Part shown: in pieces, positions 9,042 through 17,660 of the stretch
How the letters are laid out: each line of letters opens with the position of its first letter
Numbering within the stretch: position 1 is the first letter of the stretch
Source: Prevotella communis
GTDB taxonomy: Bacteria > Bacteroidota > Bacteroidia > Bacteroidales > Bacteroidaceae
Assembly (NCBI RefSeq): GCF_022024115.1
Contig: NZ_CP091792.1
Span: 3,503,700 to 3,567,699 of the forward strand
DNA: 64,000 nucleotides
Reading direction: 5' to 3'
The notes under the pieces: model-generated
The model's database searches: none
Told to the model about the DNA's origin: nothing
Seen by the model: only the letters and a program-made list of their open reading frames with translations
Made by a program: the position numbers and the translations under genes

Positions 9042-9767
9042 TTAGTCATTATCGTTATGACAAGTCTTACATTTCTCCATGAACTCATAGGTCAGCGAGA
9101 GTTGCAAAGTGGTGTAGCAATCGGTATTCTTAAACAGATCGCTGCTCTTGATGCCATAGGGATCACGAATACCATCCAGTTTATCGCTGCCCGAGATATG
9201 CATCAACCATTCTGCCGTGAGGTTCAGACGGTCCATCAACTTATACTTCACACCAAAACCGATAGGTACCTGAAAAGCCACTACCGACTTATCTCCTTTA
9301 GCAAAAGCGAGGCCTCCGCCCAAAGTGATAAAAGGTGTCAACGGCTGTGCACCGTGATACTCCCGTCCTGTACCGAAAGGCCAGAAGTTATATTCATACT
9401 TGACGTTCAAGTCAACCAGCTTCGTAGAGAACGACGTAGGGACATCAGTACCACCAGGATACCACGTGCCAGCATTCTCTGCCTCACCCTTCAGTTGTCC
9501 GTAGTTCAACGTAGCCGCCCATGCCATACGGGGATTCATCTTGTATTTTGCCACCAGTCCCCCCATGGGCTGCATCTTCTTGAGAAGGTTACCATTGTAA
9601 TCGCCCAGATAGTTCATCAGGCCAACACCGGCACCCAACTCCATCTTATATTCCGGCTCGTCCTGAGCCAATATAGTCTGAGTGAAGAGTGAACAGTGAA
9701 GTGTGAAGCATACAAATAGTATTTTCACCCATACTGTTGAGATATGATATTTACCTTCGCTCATCAC
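9042..9767 (-). CDS. DUF6089-type outer-membrane beta-barrel protein
   Basis: This 241-residue protein begins after its signal peptide with YKMELGAGVGLMNYLGDYNG, the typical opening of DUF6089 proteins found next to uppS in Bacteroidota, followed by alternating barrel strands (PRMAWAATLNYG, FITLGGGLAFAKG, PIGFGVKYKLMDRL, LQLSLTYEF). Function is unknown beyond predicted outer-membrane location. The signal-peptide coding stretch (about 9680-9708) is built of the repeated sequence gtgaagagtgaacagtgaag, one of the low-complexity tracts described in the findings, so the real start and signal cleavage are uncertain. Confidence 0.85.
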   Translation of the reverse strand: MMSEGKYHISTVWVKILFVCFTLHCSLFTQTILAQDEPEYKMELGAGVGLMNYLGDYNGNLLKKMQPMGGLVAKYKMNPRMAWAATLNYGQLKGEAENAGTWYPGGTDVPTSFSTKLVDLNVKYEYNFWPFGTGREYHGAQPLTPFITLGGGLAFAKGDKSVVAFQVPIGFGVKYKLMDRLNLTAEWLMHISGSDKLDGIRDPYGIKSSDLFKNTDCYTTLQLSLTYEFMEKCKTCHNDND

Positions 9768-9785
9768 TGCTTATATCTTACATCA

Positions 9786-11015
9786 TCATTTCTTTCCCAG
9801 CCATACCTCACCAGCATCGGTGACCACCCAAAGGCGGTTCTGACTATCGGCAGCAAGACTCATCACAGTTCCCTGCAAATCTGTAGGCAACGCATATTTA
9901 GAAGATTCCTTCCATGTGATGCCCTGATCAGCTGACTGATAAATCACCTTATCACTGCCAAGCGCCAATACCATATTATTATAATAGGCCAGTGATAAAT
10001 GCTGCAGCACAGGCAAAGTATAAGGATTGTTCAGGTCAACAGGCATATATACCCATTTTCCACCCTTCGAAACACCACCATACTGATTAATCTTACGCCA
10101 TACACGAACCTGATTCTGTGCATCGTTACCCACCATCAGCAGGTAATCGGTAGAATCCAGTGGAGTATAATCCCATGATGTCATAGCGATATCGCTAACA
10201 GGCAACAGAGAAGCATCCTCGTCAAGCGTCTCATCCAACCAAGTTGCGCCATTATCTTCTGAACGCTTCATCATGCCGTCGGTACCCAAAGCAAAGAGGC
10301 CCTTTGTGCCTACGCCAACCAACTGCTTCAAAGCTGCTGTACCCATGACAGTCCAGTTATTCAGATCCTCAGAGCGCTCCACATTGGCGCCATTCAGTCT
10401 GAAAGCACAATTATCTGCAGTCACCACGTTCTGGTCAACCAAGCGGACACTATCTCCAAAAGCCACCAGATGGTTTTCGCTCCATCCCTGCAAATCAGCA
10501 CGCGTATCCACCTTATTCCATTCGAAAGAAAGACCGGCACTCTCATCGACAGAAAGAGTTACTGTATAATCACGATAGCCCTCCATATTCGTAGGGAAGA
10601 CACGGAAGACACGAGGTGTAGTGAAATCGATAGAGTCACTGGTACTGAAGAAACGAATACTGTCGCTAGTAAGTGACTTCAAGGTTACAATAGCATTATT
10701 CAGGGTAGAGACACTACTGATGGTCACGTGAGCCAAGTCAGTACCCGATGGCAACAGATCCTGGTTGTAGATACGATAACTGTTCTGGTCGATAGCCATG
10801 TTATAGTTCGAGCCTGTCAATGTAGACTTGATAATGGTATCGTTACCAGTGTCAGAAGAGGTTGAATGGGTATATCTGTTCAGCGTACCCAAAGCGAAGG
10901 CCGTAATAGCCATATCACTATATACTGTTGTATCATCGTCGCCGTTGCCAAGGCACGAAGTCATCGTCACTAATGCGCCAAGCATCACACACAGCGGCTT
11001 AAAAAGTTTTTTCAT
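9786..11015 (-). CDS. DUF6242-like lipoprotein
   Basis: This 409-residue protein has a lipobox TMTSC (Cys22) followed by a Gly/Asp-rich linker. The first half resembles the N-terminal Ig-like region of DUF6242 proteins (DYTVTLSVDESAG). The second half has repeated strands like LKQLVGVGTKGLFALGTDG and LWVVTDAGEVWLGKK with Asp-box-like patterns (RSEDNGATW, SADQGITW), suggesting a beta-propeller. It is the promoter-proximal gene of the operon that runs through DUF6089, uppS, bamA and ompH. The biochemical role is unknown. Confidence 0.75.
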   Translation of the reverse strand: MKKLFKPLCVMLGALVTMTSCLGNGDDDTTVYSDMAITAFALGTLNRYTHSTSSDTGNDTIIKSTLTGSNYNMAIDQNSYRIYNQDLLPSGTDLAHVTISSVSTLNNAIVTLKSLTSDSIRFFSTSDSIDFTTPRVFRVFPTNMEGYRDYTVTLSVDESAGLSFEWNKVDTRADLQGWSENHLVAFGDSVRLVDQNVVTADNCAFRLNGANVERSEDLNNWTVMGTAALKQLVGVGTKGLFALGTDGMMKRSEDNGATWLDETLDEDASLLPVSDIAMTSWDYTPLDSTDYLLMVGNDAQNQVRVWRKINQYGGVSKGGKWVYMPVDLNNPYTLPVLQHLSLAYYNNMVLALGSDKVIYQSADQGITWKESSKYALPTDLQGTVMSLAADSQNRLWVVTDAGEVWLGKK

Positions 11016-11041
11016 CTAATCTTGTTTAAACAATTTGGTTG

Positions 11042-11049
11042 CAAAGTTA
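11042..11049 (-). promoter_or_regulatory. Promoter -7 box of the DUF6242-uppS-bamA-ompH operon
   Basis: The minus-strand sequence TAACTTTG matches TAnnTTTG and lies 26 bases upstream of the DUF6242 ATG. No other match was seen before the downstream genes, whose gaps are 12-75 bases, so this promoter probably drives the whole operon. Confidence 0.6.
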
Positions 11050-11195
11050 AGCACAAATCTGCAAAAAGCAGACATTTTCACCACTTAATTAAACAAAATA
11101 TATCATTATTGCCCTGATTTTAAGTTGTTTTTAGGATTTTGTATGGTTTATTTACCGCTATATGGCAGACTTACTGGTAAAATGAGCATAAAAAA

Positions 11196-11226
11196 GAGTG
11201 CGGTATGAATCGCTCACCCCGCACTC
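11196..11226. terminator. Intrinsic terminator of the small-peptide gene
   Basis: The stem GAGTGCGG / CCGCACTC is followed on the minus strand by a run of six T. It begins four bases after the stop codon of the 31-codon ORF at 11230-11325. The plus-strand side is also T-rich (CCTTT), but no plus-strand gene needs it. Confidence 0.85.
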
Positions 11227-11229
11227 CTT

Positions 11230-11325
11230 TCAACGGATGTTAGTATTCATCAGAGTGATAACACTCAGAATTGTGGAAATAACCACTAATACCAACACAC
11301 ACGTTGTTTGAAAATCTAATAACAT
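11230..11325 (-). CDS. Small membrane peptide (31 aa)
   Basis: In the 488-base gap between the DUF6242 and DUF3667 genes, an ATG at 11325 preceded by an AAGG Shine-Dalgarno-like sequence opens a 31-codon ORF. It encodes MLLDFQTTCVLVLVVISTIL followed by a polar end with NTNIR: one transmembrane helix (about residues 8-26) and a short charged tail. A TACCTTTG -7 box lies 72 bases upstream and a strong terminator follows the stop by four bases, so this is a complete monocistronic unit. An 11-bp inverted repeat (11295-11305 within codons 7-11, and 11367-11377 in the leader) encloses the start codon. I recognise no family; small type I toxins and small regulatory membrane peptides look like this. 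Confidence 0.6.
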   Translation of the reverse strand: MLLDFQTTCVLVLVVISTILSVITLMNTNIR

Positions 11326-11377
11326 AATCTTTACCTTAATTCTATAAAACTACTAACCTAATGAATAACGTGTGTGT
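11295..11377. repeat. 11-bp inverted repeat around the start of the small-peptide gene
   Basis: ACACACACGTT at 11295-11305 and its exact complement AACGTGTGTGT at 11367-11377 would pair in the transcript, bringing the 5' leader onto codons 7-11 and placing the ribosome binding site and ATG in the 61-base loop. Such long-range pairing is known to control translation in type I toxin mRNAs; here that role is an inference. Confidence 0.6.
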
Positions 11378-11396
11378 AATCATCACGACTACATTG

Positions 11397-11404
11397 CAAA
11401 GGTA
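11397..11404 (-). promoter_or_regulatory. Promoter -7 box of the small-peptide gene
   Basis: The minus-strand TACCTTTG matches TAnnTTTG; transcription would start near 11390, giving a leader of about 65 bases and an RNA of roughly 200 bases ending at the 11196-11226 terminator. Confidence 0.6.
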
Positions 11405-11503
11405 CAAATTATTTTGTATTACAAGTGTAGGATAAACGCTTTAGTTTGCGCAAACACCCATAATTCTTGATTTAAATCAAGTTTATGTGTGTAATTTTGC
11501 ATT

Positions 11504-12418
11504 TTATTGTGCGTTCATTGCCATCGTTAACCCTACAACTATACCAACCAGCACCACAATAATCAAAACCGCAATTGTGATGATAGCAAATGAAGCAACG
11601 AGGCCCAGGATGGTACGAAGGTACGAATAACCACAGAGTTGTTTGAGTGCAACAATACTCAATATCGGGGATATAAAGCCGATGGTATCCAAGTTCACGC
11701 AGAAGAAACTGAATACTATTGAGACGATATTCATCATATTAGTAATATAAATCATCGCCACAAAGAACTCAGTATAATACAGATCCGGGATTGCCGGACA
11801 ATTCCTGAAGAGCACATAAAGTGGCAAAGAGAGCACCAACAACCAAACCAGTTCTACCACTGTCTGATGGTCGATAAGGAATCTGATGAAGACCTTGAGC
11901 GTACCATTTATTTTTTCTCCGAAGTCCAGACGTTCATTATCTGTGCCTGACTTCACTCCAGCTTTCTGCTCAGCAGGGGCAGTCCGTATATCCATATCAA
12001 TACTTCTCTCGTAAGCCTGTACAACCTTCACCAACTGATTTTCACCTCTTATATTAAGACCACTATTAACCACGATAGATAAAGTTGCCAAGAGGAAAAA
12101 CATCTTAAACGGTGGAAAATAGGCCATCTGCATACCGCCCAGATAATCGCGAATCATATAGCCGGGACGCAACAACAAGTCGCGAATACTACGAAACATA
12201 CCACGATTACCCAGTCCCCAGACGTCAAGAAACAACAGAAAAGCCGTCTTCATCGAATAACGTCCGATACGTGACGACTGTCCGCATCGCGGACAATAAT
12301 TACCTTGATAACTGGTGCCGCAGGTGGCACAGGTATGTTCCTCCTGTGTGAGTGGAGCCACCTGATAAGGACGCTGTTGCCACTCTTTGAACACACGGTA
12401 TTTCTCTTTCAGATTCAT
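11504..12418 (-). CDS. DUF3667 membrane protein with zinc ribbon
   Basis: This 304-residue protein starts with a cytoplasmic zinc-ribbon (Cys30, Cys33, Cys42, Cys45 in CATCG and CPRCG), followed by the DUF3667 signature around RDLLLRPGYMIRDYLGGMQ and a YFPPFKMFFLL helix. Four to five further membrane helices fill the C-terminal half. No function is established for DUF3667. It lies about 90 bases downstream of pckA, beyond the pckA terminator. Confidence 0.85.
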   Translation of the reverse strand: MNLKEKYRVFKEWQQRPYQVAPLTQEEHTCATCGTSYQGNYCPRCGQSSRIGRYSMKTAFLLFLDVWGLGNRGMFRSIRDLLLRPGYMIRDYLGGMQMAYFPPFKMFFLLATLSIVVNSGLNIRGENQLVKVVQAYERSIDMDIRTAPAEQKAGVKSGTDNERLDFGEKINGTLKVFIRFLIDHQTVVELVWLLVLSLPLYVLFRNCPAIPDLYYTEFFVAMIYITNMMNIVSIVFSFFCVNLDTIGFISPILSIVALKQLCGYSYLRTILGLVASFAIITIAVLIIVVLVGIVVGLTMAMNAQ

Positions 12419-12443
12419 TGTTTCTAATGGTTAGTAAAAAACA

Positions 12444-12486
12444 AAAACAGGCATCTGCACCATTCCGTGTAGACGCCTGTTTTATC
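12444..12486 (-). terminator. Terminator of pckA
   Basis: An imperfect stem of about 17 bp (AAAACAGGC..TCTGCAC with GTGTAGA..GCCTGTTTT, loop CATTCC) lies 22 bases past the pckA stop and is followed on the minus strand by TTTTGTTTTTTAC. It should end the pckA transcript before the DUF3667 gene. Confidence 0.8.
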
Positions 12487-12508
12487 GTTATGTCGTAGGA
12501 CCTAAGGC

Positions 12509-14122
12509 TTAGAGCTTAGGACCAGCAGCTACGAGAGCCTTACCAGCCTCGTTGCCCTCATACTTCTTGAAGTTCTTGATGAAGCGAGCAGCCAGATCCT
12601 TAGCCTTCTCCTCCCACTCAGCAGCATTTGCATAAGTGTCGCGGGGATCCAGGATGTTGGTGTCTACGCCCTCAAGCTGTGTGGGAACCTCGAAATCGAA
12701 GAAAGGAATCTTCTTGGTAGGAGCGTTCAGGATAGCGCCACCCAGGATAGCGTCGATGATACCACGAGTATCGCGGATAGAGATACGCTTACCAGTACCG
12801 TTCCAACCAGTGTTAACGAGGTATGCCTTAGCACCGCTCTTCTCCATCTTCTTAACCAGCTCCTCAGCGTACTTTGTGGGGTGCAGCTCGAGGAATGCCT
12901 GACCGAAGCAAGCAGAGAATGTAGGAGTAGGCTCTGTGATACCACGCTCTGTACCAGCCAGCTTAGCTGTGAAACCAGAGAGGAAGTAGTACTTAGTCTG
13001 CTCAGGAGTCAGGATAGAAACGGGAGGCAGTACGCCGAATGCGTCAGCTGACAGGAAGATTACGTTCTTAGCGTCAGGACCTGCACTCTTACCATTCACC
13101 TTCTTAACAACCTTCTCGATGTGATCGATAGGATATGATACACGAGTATTCTCGGTTACGCTCTTGTCAGCGAAGTCGATCTTACCAGCCTCGTCAACAG
13201 TTACGTTCTCCAGCAGAGCATTGCGACGGATAGCGTTGTAGATATCGGGCTCAGACTCCTTGTCGAGGTTGATAACCTTAGCGTAGCAACCACCTTCGAG
13301 GTTGAACACACCCTCGTCGTCCCATCCGTGCTCGTCGTCACCAATCAGCAGACGCTTAGGATCGGTAGACAGAGTGGTCTTACCTGTACCAGACAGACCG
13401 AAGAAGATAGCGGTGTTCTTACCCTCCATGTCGGTGTTAGCAGAGCAGTGCATTGAAGCGATGCCCTGGAGAGGCAGGTAGTAGTTCTGCATAGAGAACA
13501 TACCCTTCTTCATCTCACCACCGTACCATGTGTTGATGATAACCTGCTCGCGGCTTGTAGTGTTGAAAGCAACACAAGTCTCTGAGTTCAGACCCAGCTC
13601 CTTGAAGTTCTCAACCTTAGCCTTAGAAGCGTTATAGATTACGAAGTTAGGTTCGAAGTTCTCCAACTCCTCAGCAGTAGGCTGGATGAACATGTTGGTA
13701 ACGAAGTGAGCCTGCCATGCTACCTCAACGATGAAGCGAACAGCCAGACGAGTACCCTCGTTAGCGCCACAGAAAGCGTCAACAACATACAGATCCTTAT
13801 TGCAGAGCTCCTTAACAGCGATTTCCTTAACCTTAGCCCATACGTCTTCGCTCATGGGGTGGTTGTCATTCTTATACTCCTCAGAAGTCCACCATACCTT
13901 ATCCTGGCTCTGTGCATCCTTCACGATGTACTTGTCCTTAGGTGAACGACCAGTGTAAATACCAGTCATCACGTTTACAGCGTTCAGCTCGGTGTTCTGA
14001 CCCTTGTCGAAACCAGTCAGACCAGCCTTTGTCTCCTCTGCGAAGAGAGTCTCATACGAAGGATTGTGAGCAATCACGGTAGAACCTGTGATGCCATACT
14101 GTGTCAAATCTAACTTTGCCAT
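12509..14122 (-). CDS. pckA: Phosphoenolpyruvate carboxykinase (ATP)
   Basis: This 537-residue enzyme interconverts oxaloacetate + ATP and PEP + CO2. In Bacteroidota it usually runs in the carboxylating direction, feeding the fumarate-reducing branch. The kinase-1a/P-loop GLSGTGKTT (242-250), the kinase-2 segment [13 protein letters not shown] (259-271) and the ring of conserved residues near [17 protein letters not shown] are intact. Its strong codon bias (highly expressed) contrasts with neighbouring genes. It is monocistronic, with its own promoter and terminator. Confidence 0.98.
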   Translation of the reverse strand: MAKLDLTQYGITGSTVIAHNPSYETLFAEETKAGLTGFDKGQNTELNAVNVMTGIYTGRSPKDKYIVKDAQSQDKVWWTSEEYKNDNHPMSEDVWAKVKEIAVKELCNKDLYVVDAFCGANEGTRLAVRFIVEVAWQAHFVTNMFIQPTAEELENFEPNFVIYNASKAKVENFKELGLNSETCVAFNTTSREQVIINTWYGGEMKKGMFSMQNYYLPLQGIASMHCSANTDMEGKNTAIFFGLSGTGKTTLSTDPKRLLIGDDEHGWDDEGVFNLEGGCYAKVINLDKESEPDIYNAIRRNALLENVTVDEAGKIDFADKSVTENTRVSYPIDHIEKVVKKVNGKSAGPDAKNVIFLSADAFGVLPPVSILTPEQTKYYFLSGFTAKLAGTERGITEPTPTFSACFGQAFLELHPTKYAEELVKKMEKSGAKAYLVNTGWNGTGKRISIRDTRGIIDAILGGAILNAPTKKIPFFDFEVPTQLEGVDTNILDPRDTYANAAEWEEKAKDLAARFIKNFKKYEGNEAGKALVAAGPKL

Positions 14123-14172
14123 TTGTTTTTGATTTATTTAAAAAATTATACTTTCGTCTATTTTAACGGCTG

Positions 14173-14180
14173 CAAAGGTA
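14173..14180 (-). promoter_or_regulatory. Promoter -7 box of pckA
   Basis: The minus-strand TACCTTTG matches TAnnTTTG, about 50 bases upstream of the pckA ATG. The expected -33 position falls inside the heptamer repeat at 14190-14216. Confidence 0.65.
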
Positions 14181-14189
14181 CAAATAATT

Positions 14190-14216
14190 GGTGAAAGGTG
14201 AAAGGTGAAAGGTGAA
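14190..14216. repeat. Heptamer tandem repeat in the pckA promoter
   Basis: Four copies of GGTGAAA (the last one lacking the final A) run head to tail directly upstream of the pckA -7 box, covering the expected -33 region. Confidence 0.9.
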
Positions 14217-14319
14217 TATTTTGTGCGCACACAACCATTTTTATGTTAAAGTATCTCAAAACAAGAGTCAGTTTAAAGGTTTTGCAACCCGCAGTTAGCA
14301 ATTATCGTGCAAAAATAAC

Positions 14320-14327
14320 TATCTTTG
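14320..14327 (+). promoter_or_regulatory. Promoter -7 box of upp
   Basis: TATCTTTG matches TAnnTTTG and lies 19 bases before the upp ATG at 14347. Confidence 0.65.
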
Positions 14328-14346
14328 CAATCAAAAATCTAAATTT

Positions 14347-15003
14347 ATGAAAGTCATTAATTTCTCAGAGCAAAATTCGGTCATCAATCATTTCATGGCC
14401 GAGATTCGTGATAAGAGTTATCAGAAAAACCGTCTGCTGTTTCGTAACAACATTGAACGTATTGGCGAGATGATGGCCTACGAGCTGTCGAAGACCTTGA
14501 CCTACAAGCCAAAAACAGTGACAACACCCCTTGGAACCATCGATATTCCGATGATTAAAGACGAGGTGCTGCTGGCCACGGTGCTGCGTGCCGGACTACC
14601 TTTTCACGAAGGTTTTCTTCGCGTATTTGACCATGCAGAAAACGGTTTTGTATCAGCCTTCCGCATGTACACCAATCGTGAACATACCGAGGTAGGCATC
14701 CACACAGAATACATGGCTTCGCCCAGCGTGAAAGGCAAGACCCTCATCATCGTTGACCCCATGTTGGCTACAGGTGGATCAATGGTAGCTGCCTATGAGG
14801 CTCTTCTGAAAACTGGCAAGCCTCATCAGGTGCATATTGCCAGTGTAATTGGCACGCCAGAAGGTGTTGAAATGTTACAGAAGAGCGTATCCGATGATGT
14901 TACGCTATGGTGCGCAGCCATTGACCCCGGCATGAATGAGCACAAATACATCGTACCAGGTTTCGGCGACTGCGGCGATCTCTGCTTTGGCGAAAAACTC
15001 TAA
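14347..15003 (+). CDS. upp: Uracil phosphoribosyltransferase
   Basis: This 218-residue cytoplasmic salvage enzyme makes UMP from uracil and PRPP. The PRPP-binding loop is present in TLIIVDPMLATGGSMVAAYE, and the C-terminal uracil-recognition motif appears as YIVPGFGDCGDLCFG. Length matches the Bacteroidota form. It is a single gene with its own promoter, converging on the GH2 gene across a shared terminator. Confidence 0.96.
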   Translation: MKVINFSEQNSVINHFMAEIRDKSYQKNRLLFRNNIERIGEMMAYELSKTLTYKPKTVTTPLGTIDIPMIKDEVLLATVLRAGLPFHEGFLRVFDHAENGFVSAFRMYTNREHTEVGIHTEYMASPSVKGKTLIIVDPMLATGGSMVAAYEALLKTGKPHQVHIASVIGTPEGVEMLQKSVSDDVTLWCAAIDPGMNEHKYIVPGFGDCGDLCFGEKL

Positions 15004-15011
15004 ATAAAAAA

Positions 15012-15030
15012 CCCCTCCATTCCGGAGGGG
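15012..15030. terminator. Bidirectional terminator between upp and the GH2 gene
   Basis: The stem CCCCTCC / GGAGGGG with a 5-base loop is flanked by an A-run on the left and CTTTATTATT on the right, 8 bases after the upp stop and just before the GH2 stop. Confidence 0.85.
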
Positions 15031-15035
15031 CTTTA

Positions 15036-17489
15036 TTATTCCACAGGGATACTTATTTTCCTGGTCAGTTTACGCTGTTTGTCCTTGACAGTAAGCGTGA
15101 GCTGACCTTTTTTCTTGCCCGCCTGACAAACCACGACCAACTGTCCCGCAAAGAGTTTCATCGTAGGTTCGGTGAAGACCTCCAGACTGGTAGCATCGCC
15201 ATTGCAGACAGCCTTGAAAGAGCCGGCGCCACTTACCTCAAATGAAAGTTGGTCTGTAGCATCAGGTATCAGCGTGCCATACTTATCCACCAGACTAACA
15301 GTGATATAGGCCAGGTCATTGCCATCGGCTTTGAGACTGGACGCCTGCGACCACACCTCAGTCTTGAGTTTTGCAGGTTTCCCAGCTGTCCTCATTATTT
15401 TCTCACCAACAGGCTTTCCATTGGTGTCATAAACCACCACCTTCACCTCACCAGGCTCATATTTCACATTGTTCCAGCGCAGGCGATAGCGGTCCAGACG
15501 ACTATCTTTGTTTTTCTTGATGCGCCCCTGACTCTTACCATTGACAAAGAGTTCAGCCTCATTATAATCGGTATAGCAATAGACGGGCGTCACCTCGCCT
15601 ACCCTCTCCTTTCCCCATGTCCAATGAGGCAACAGATGGATGGTATGCTCGTCTTTACGCCAATGCGAGCGATAGAGATAATAACGGTCCTTGGGGAGTC
15701 CGGCCAAGTCGCAGATACCAAAATACGACGAGCGCGAAGGCCAGTACTCATCATAAGGCGTGGGCTCACCAAGATAGTCGAACCCCGTCCATACGAACTC
15801 ACCAATCACCCAGTCCTTATCATCCTGCCATTGCCAGTCATCATCGGGCAAGTTACTCCATGAGCACCATTCCACATCATAGCCCGAGCACTGACCATCA
15901 GGGTGAACACCCTTATCCGTAGGCGTTACAGGGAAATAATAGGTGCCACGCGAAGAGACCGTAGAGGCCGTTTCCGATCCTAACAGGAAGCCATGCGTTA
16001 GCGTATCATGCGCCTTTTGGTATTTATTCAATCGGTAATTCAGTCCAGGGATATCCATTGCCTGCGCGAAACCACTGGCCAGTGCATTATCTACGCGATC
16101 CATGCCCTGAGTAACAGGGCGTGTTGCATCAAGAGAATGTACCAGTCCCTGCAAGCGAATGGCCATTTCTCTTCCCTCCTCACTCCATTGTTCAGGAATC
16201 TCGTTGCCGATAGACCACATGACGATGGACGGGTGATTCCTATTCGCCTTCACCAGATTCGTGATATCCTTGTCGGCCCACTGGTCAAAGAAGCGCGCAT
16301 ATCCATTCTTACACTTAGGATACTTCCACATGTCAAAGCTCTCGGCCATCACCATCATTCCCAGCGAGTCACAGATATCCATCTGCCACTGGCTCGGCAT
16401 ATTATGAGCCGTGCGGATAGCATCGCACCCCATCTCCTTCATAATCTTTATCTGGCGAATCAAAGCAGCTTTGTTGACTGCCGCGCCCAGTGGTCCGAGG
16501 TCATGATGCAGACAGACACCCTTCAGTTTTCGCGTCACACCATTCAGCTGGAAACCCTTTTCCTTCGACACTCTGACGGTGCGTAAGCCCAATTTCATCG
16601 TTTTCCGGTCGATGGCCTTACCGAAGTCGTCATATACATTGGGGGCAGAGATGCCGTCACAAAGGGTGATACGCAACTTATAGAGATTAGGCGTTTCAGG
16701 AGTCCACAGTTGGGCATCGGGAATCATAAAGGTGCCGACAGCCTTTCCTGATCCTCTTTTCTGCGGTGCAGGACAGACCCATATCTTGTTTTTATTGTCT
16801 GGAGCGAAGAGTTCCATGATGACAGGCAGTCCCTGACCAGCATTGAGAATGGGCACCTCCACCACCAATTTGGTACAATCAACGCCTTTACCATTCTTAA
16901 CATGCAACTCTGTCCTGGTGGTGATACCCCAGTCATCAATACGCGCCTGCTGAGGTGTGAGGACGAGTGTCACAGGTCGATAGATGCCTGCACCAGGATA
17001 CCAGCGAGAACTCTCCTCCACATTCTTCAGATGCACCTCCAACAGGTTCTCACCTCCTTTTACAAAAGGCGTGATATCCACGCGGAAGGTATTATAGCCA
17101 TAAGCCCAATAGCCAGCCTGCTTTCCATTGACATAGACCGTAGGCTCAGACATGGCACCATCGAATATCAATTCGGCATGGCCACTGAAATCTGAAGGAA
17201 TCGTGATGACCCTTTTATAATGGCCCTCACCAATCCAGGGCAACGACCCACTTCGCCCACTTTTCTCTGTCGCGATTTTTTCACCATTCTGAACGATAGC
17301 TACCGTCTGCAGGTCCCACTTCTTGTCAAAGGGTCCACTGATAGCCCAGTCGTGGGGTACGATCACCGTCTGCCACGTCTGTTTATCACGCGAGAACTGC
17401 CAATCGTCCTGTAAAAGAATTTCCTGTCTCTCTTGAGCTTGCGCCGACAATATGCCAAGCAGCGCCAAGGTTAATAATTGAATTTTCAT
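15036..17489 (-). CDS. GH2 family beta-galactosidase (secreted)
   Basis: This 817-residue protein has a signal peptide (cleavage near SAQAQ), a sugar-binding jelly-roll (about 25-180), an Ig-like domain (190-305) and a TIM-barrel catalytic domain. The barrel carries AIRTAHNMPSQ (358-368), acid/base Glu430 in SIGNE and a nucleophile candidate Glu506 in FLLGSE. Further Ig-like domains (DUF4982-like and a Big-like SLVDKYGTLIPDATD segment) follow. GH2 enzymes of this layout act as exo-beta-galactosidases on plant or host glycans; the exact linkage cannot be read. No SusC/SusD pair is nearby. Confidence 0.92.
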   Translation of the reverse strand: MKIQLLTLALLGILSAQAQERQEILLQDDWQFSRDKQTWQTVIVPHDWAISGPFDKKWDLQTVAIVQNGEKIATEKSGRSGSLPWIGEGHYKRVITIPSDFSGHAELIFDGAMSEPTVYVNGKQAGYWAYGYNTFRVDITPFVKGGENLLEVHLKNVEESSRWYPGAGIYRPVTLVLTPQQARIDDWGITTRTELHVKNGKGVDCTKLVVEVPILNAGQGLPVIMELFAPDNKNKIWVCPAPQKRGSGKAVGTFMIPDAQLWTPETPNLYKLRITLCDGISAPNVYDDFGKAIDRKTMKLGLRTVRVSKEKGFQLNGVTRKLKGVCLHHDLGPLGAAVNKAALIRQIKIMKEMGCDAIRTAHNMPSQWQMDICDSLGMMVMAESFDMWKYPKCKNGYARFFDQWADKDITNLVKANRNHPSIVMWSIGNEIPEQWSEEGREMAIRLQGLVHSLDATRPVTQGMDRVDNALASGFAQAMDIPGLNYRLNKYQKAHDTLTHGFLLGSETASTVSSRGTYYFPVTPTDKGVHPDGQCSGYDVEWCSWSNLPDDDWQWQDDKDWVIGEFVWTGFDYLGEPTPYDEYWPSRSSYFGICDLAGLPKDRYYLYRSHWRKDEHTIHLLPHWTWGKERVGEVTPVYCYTDYNEAELFVNGKSQGRIKKNKDSRLDRYRLRWNNVKYEPGEVKVVVYDTNGKPVGEKIMRTAGKPAKLKTEVWSQASSLKADGNDLAYITVSLVDKYGTLIPDATDQLSFEVSGAGSFKAVCNGDATSLEVFTEPTMKLFAGQLVVVCQAGKKKGQLTLTVKDKQRKLTRKISIPVE

Positions 17490-17538
17490 ATTCGTTTTAA
17501 GCAGATGTTTTTTGACGAAGAAACATTCTTGTCGGCTA

Positions 17539-17546
17539 CAAAATTA
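17539..17546 (-). promoter_or_regulatory. Promoter -7 box of the GH2 gene
   Basis: The minus-strand TAATTTTG matches TAnnTTTG, 49 bases upstream of the ATG at 17489. Confidence 0.5.
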
Positions 17547-17577
17547 CACATTTTTCTTATATTTCTTAATGTAATCG

Positions 17578-17608
17578 TTTGTAATTTCACGATTTTTGAT
17601 TAATTTTG
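17578..17608 (+). promoter_or_regulatory. Promoter of frdCAB
   Basis: A -33 box TTTG at 17578-17581 and a -7 box TAATTTTG at 17601-17608 are spaced by 19 bases, the expected geometry for the Bacteroidota housekeeping sigma factor. The frdC start is 52 bases downstream. Confidence 0.75.
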
Positions 17609-17660
17609 TGCCCTAAATAAATCTAAATACAATAATTCATTCATTAATTTTCAATCATTT

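Noticed and set aside
8913..9692. A 259-codon plus-strand frame across uppS and the DUF6089 gene
   Set aside because: It spans two well-supported minus-strand genes and their junction; composition is not protein-like.
15036..17489. Polysaccharide utilisation locus around the GH2 gene
   Set aside because: No SusC, SusD, hybrid two-component or ECF/FecR partner genes adjoin any of the glycosidase genes.
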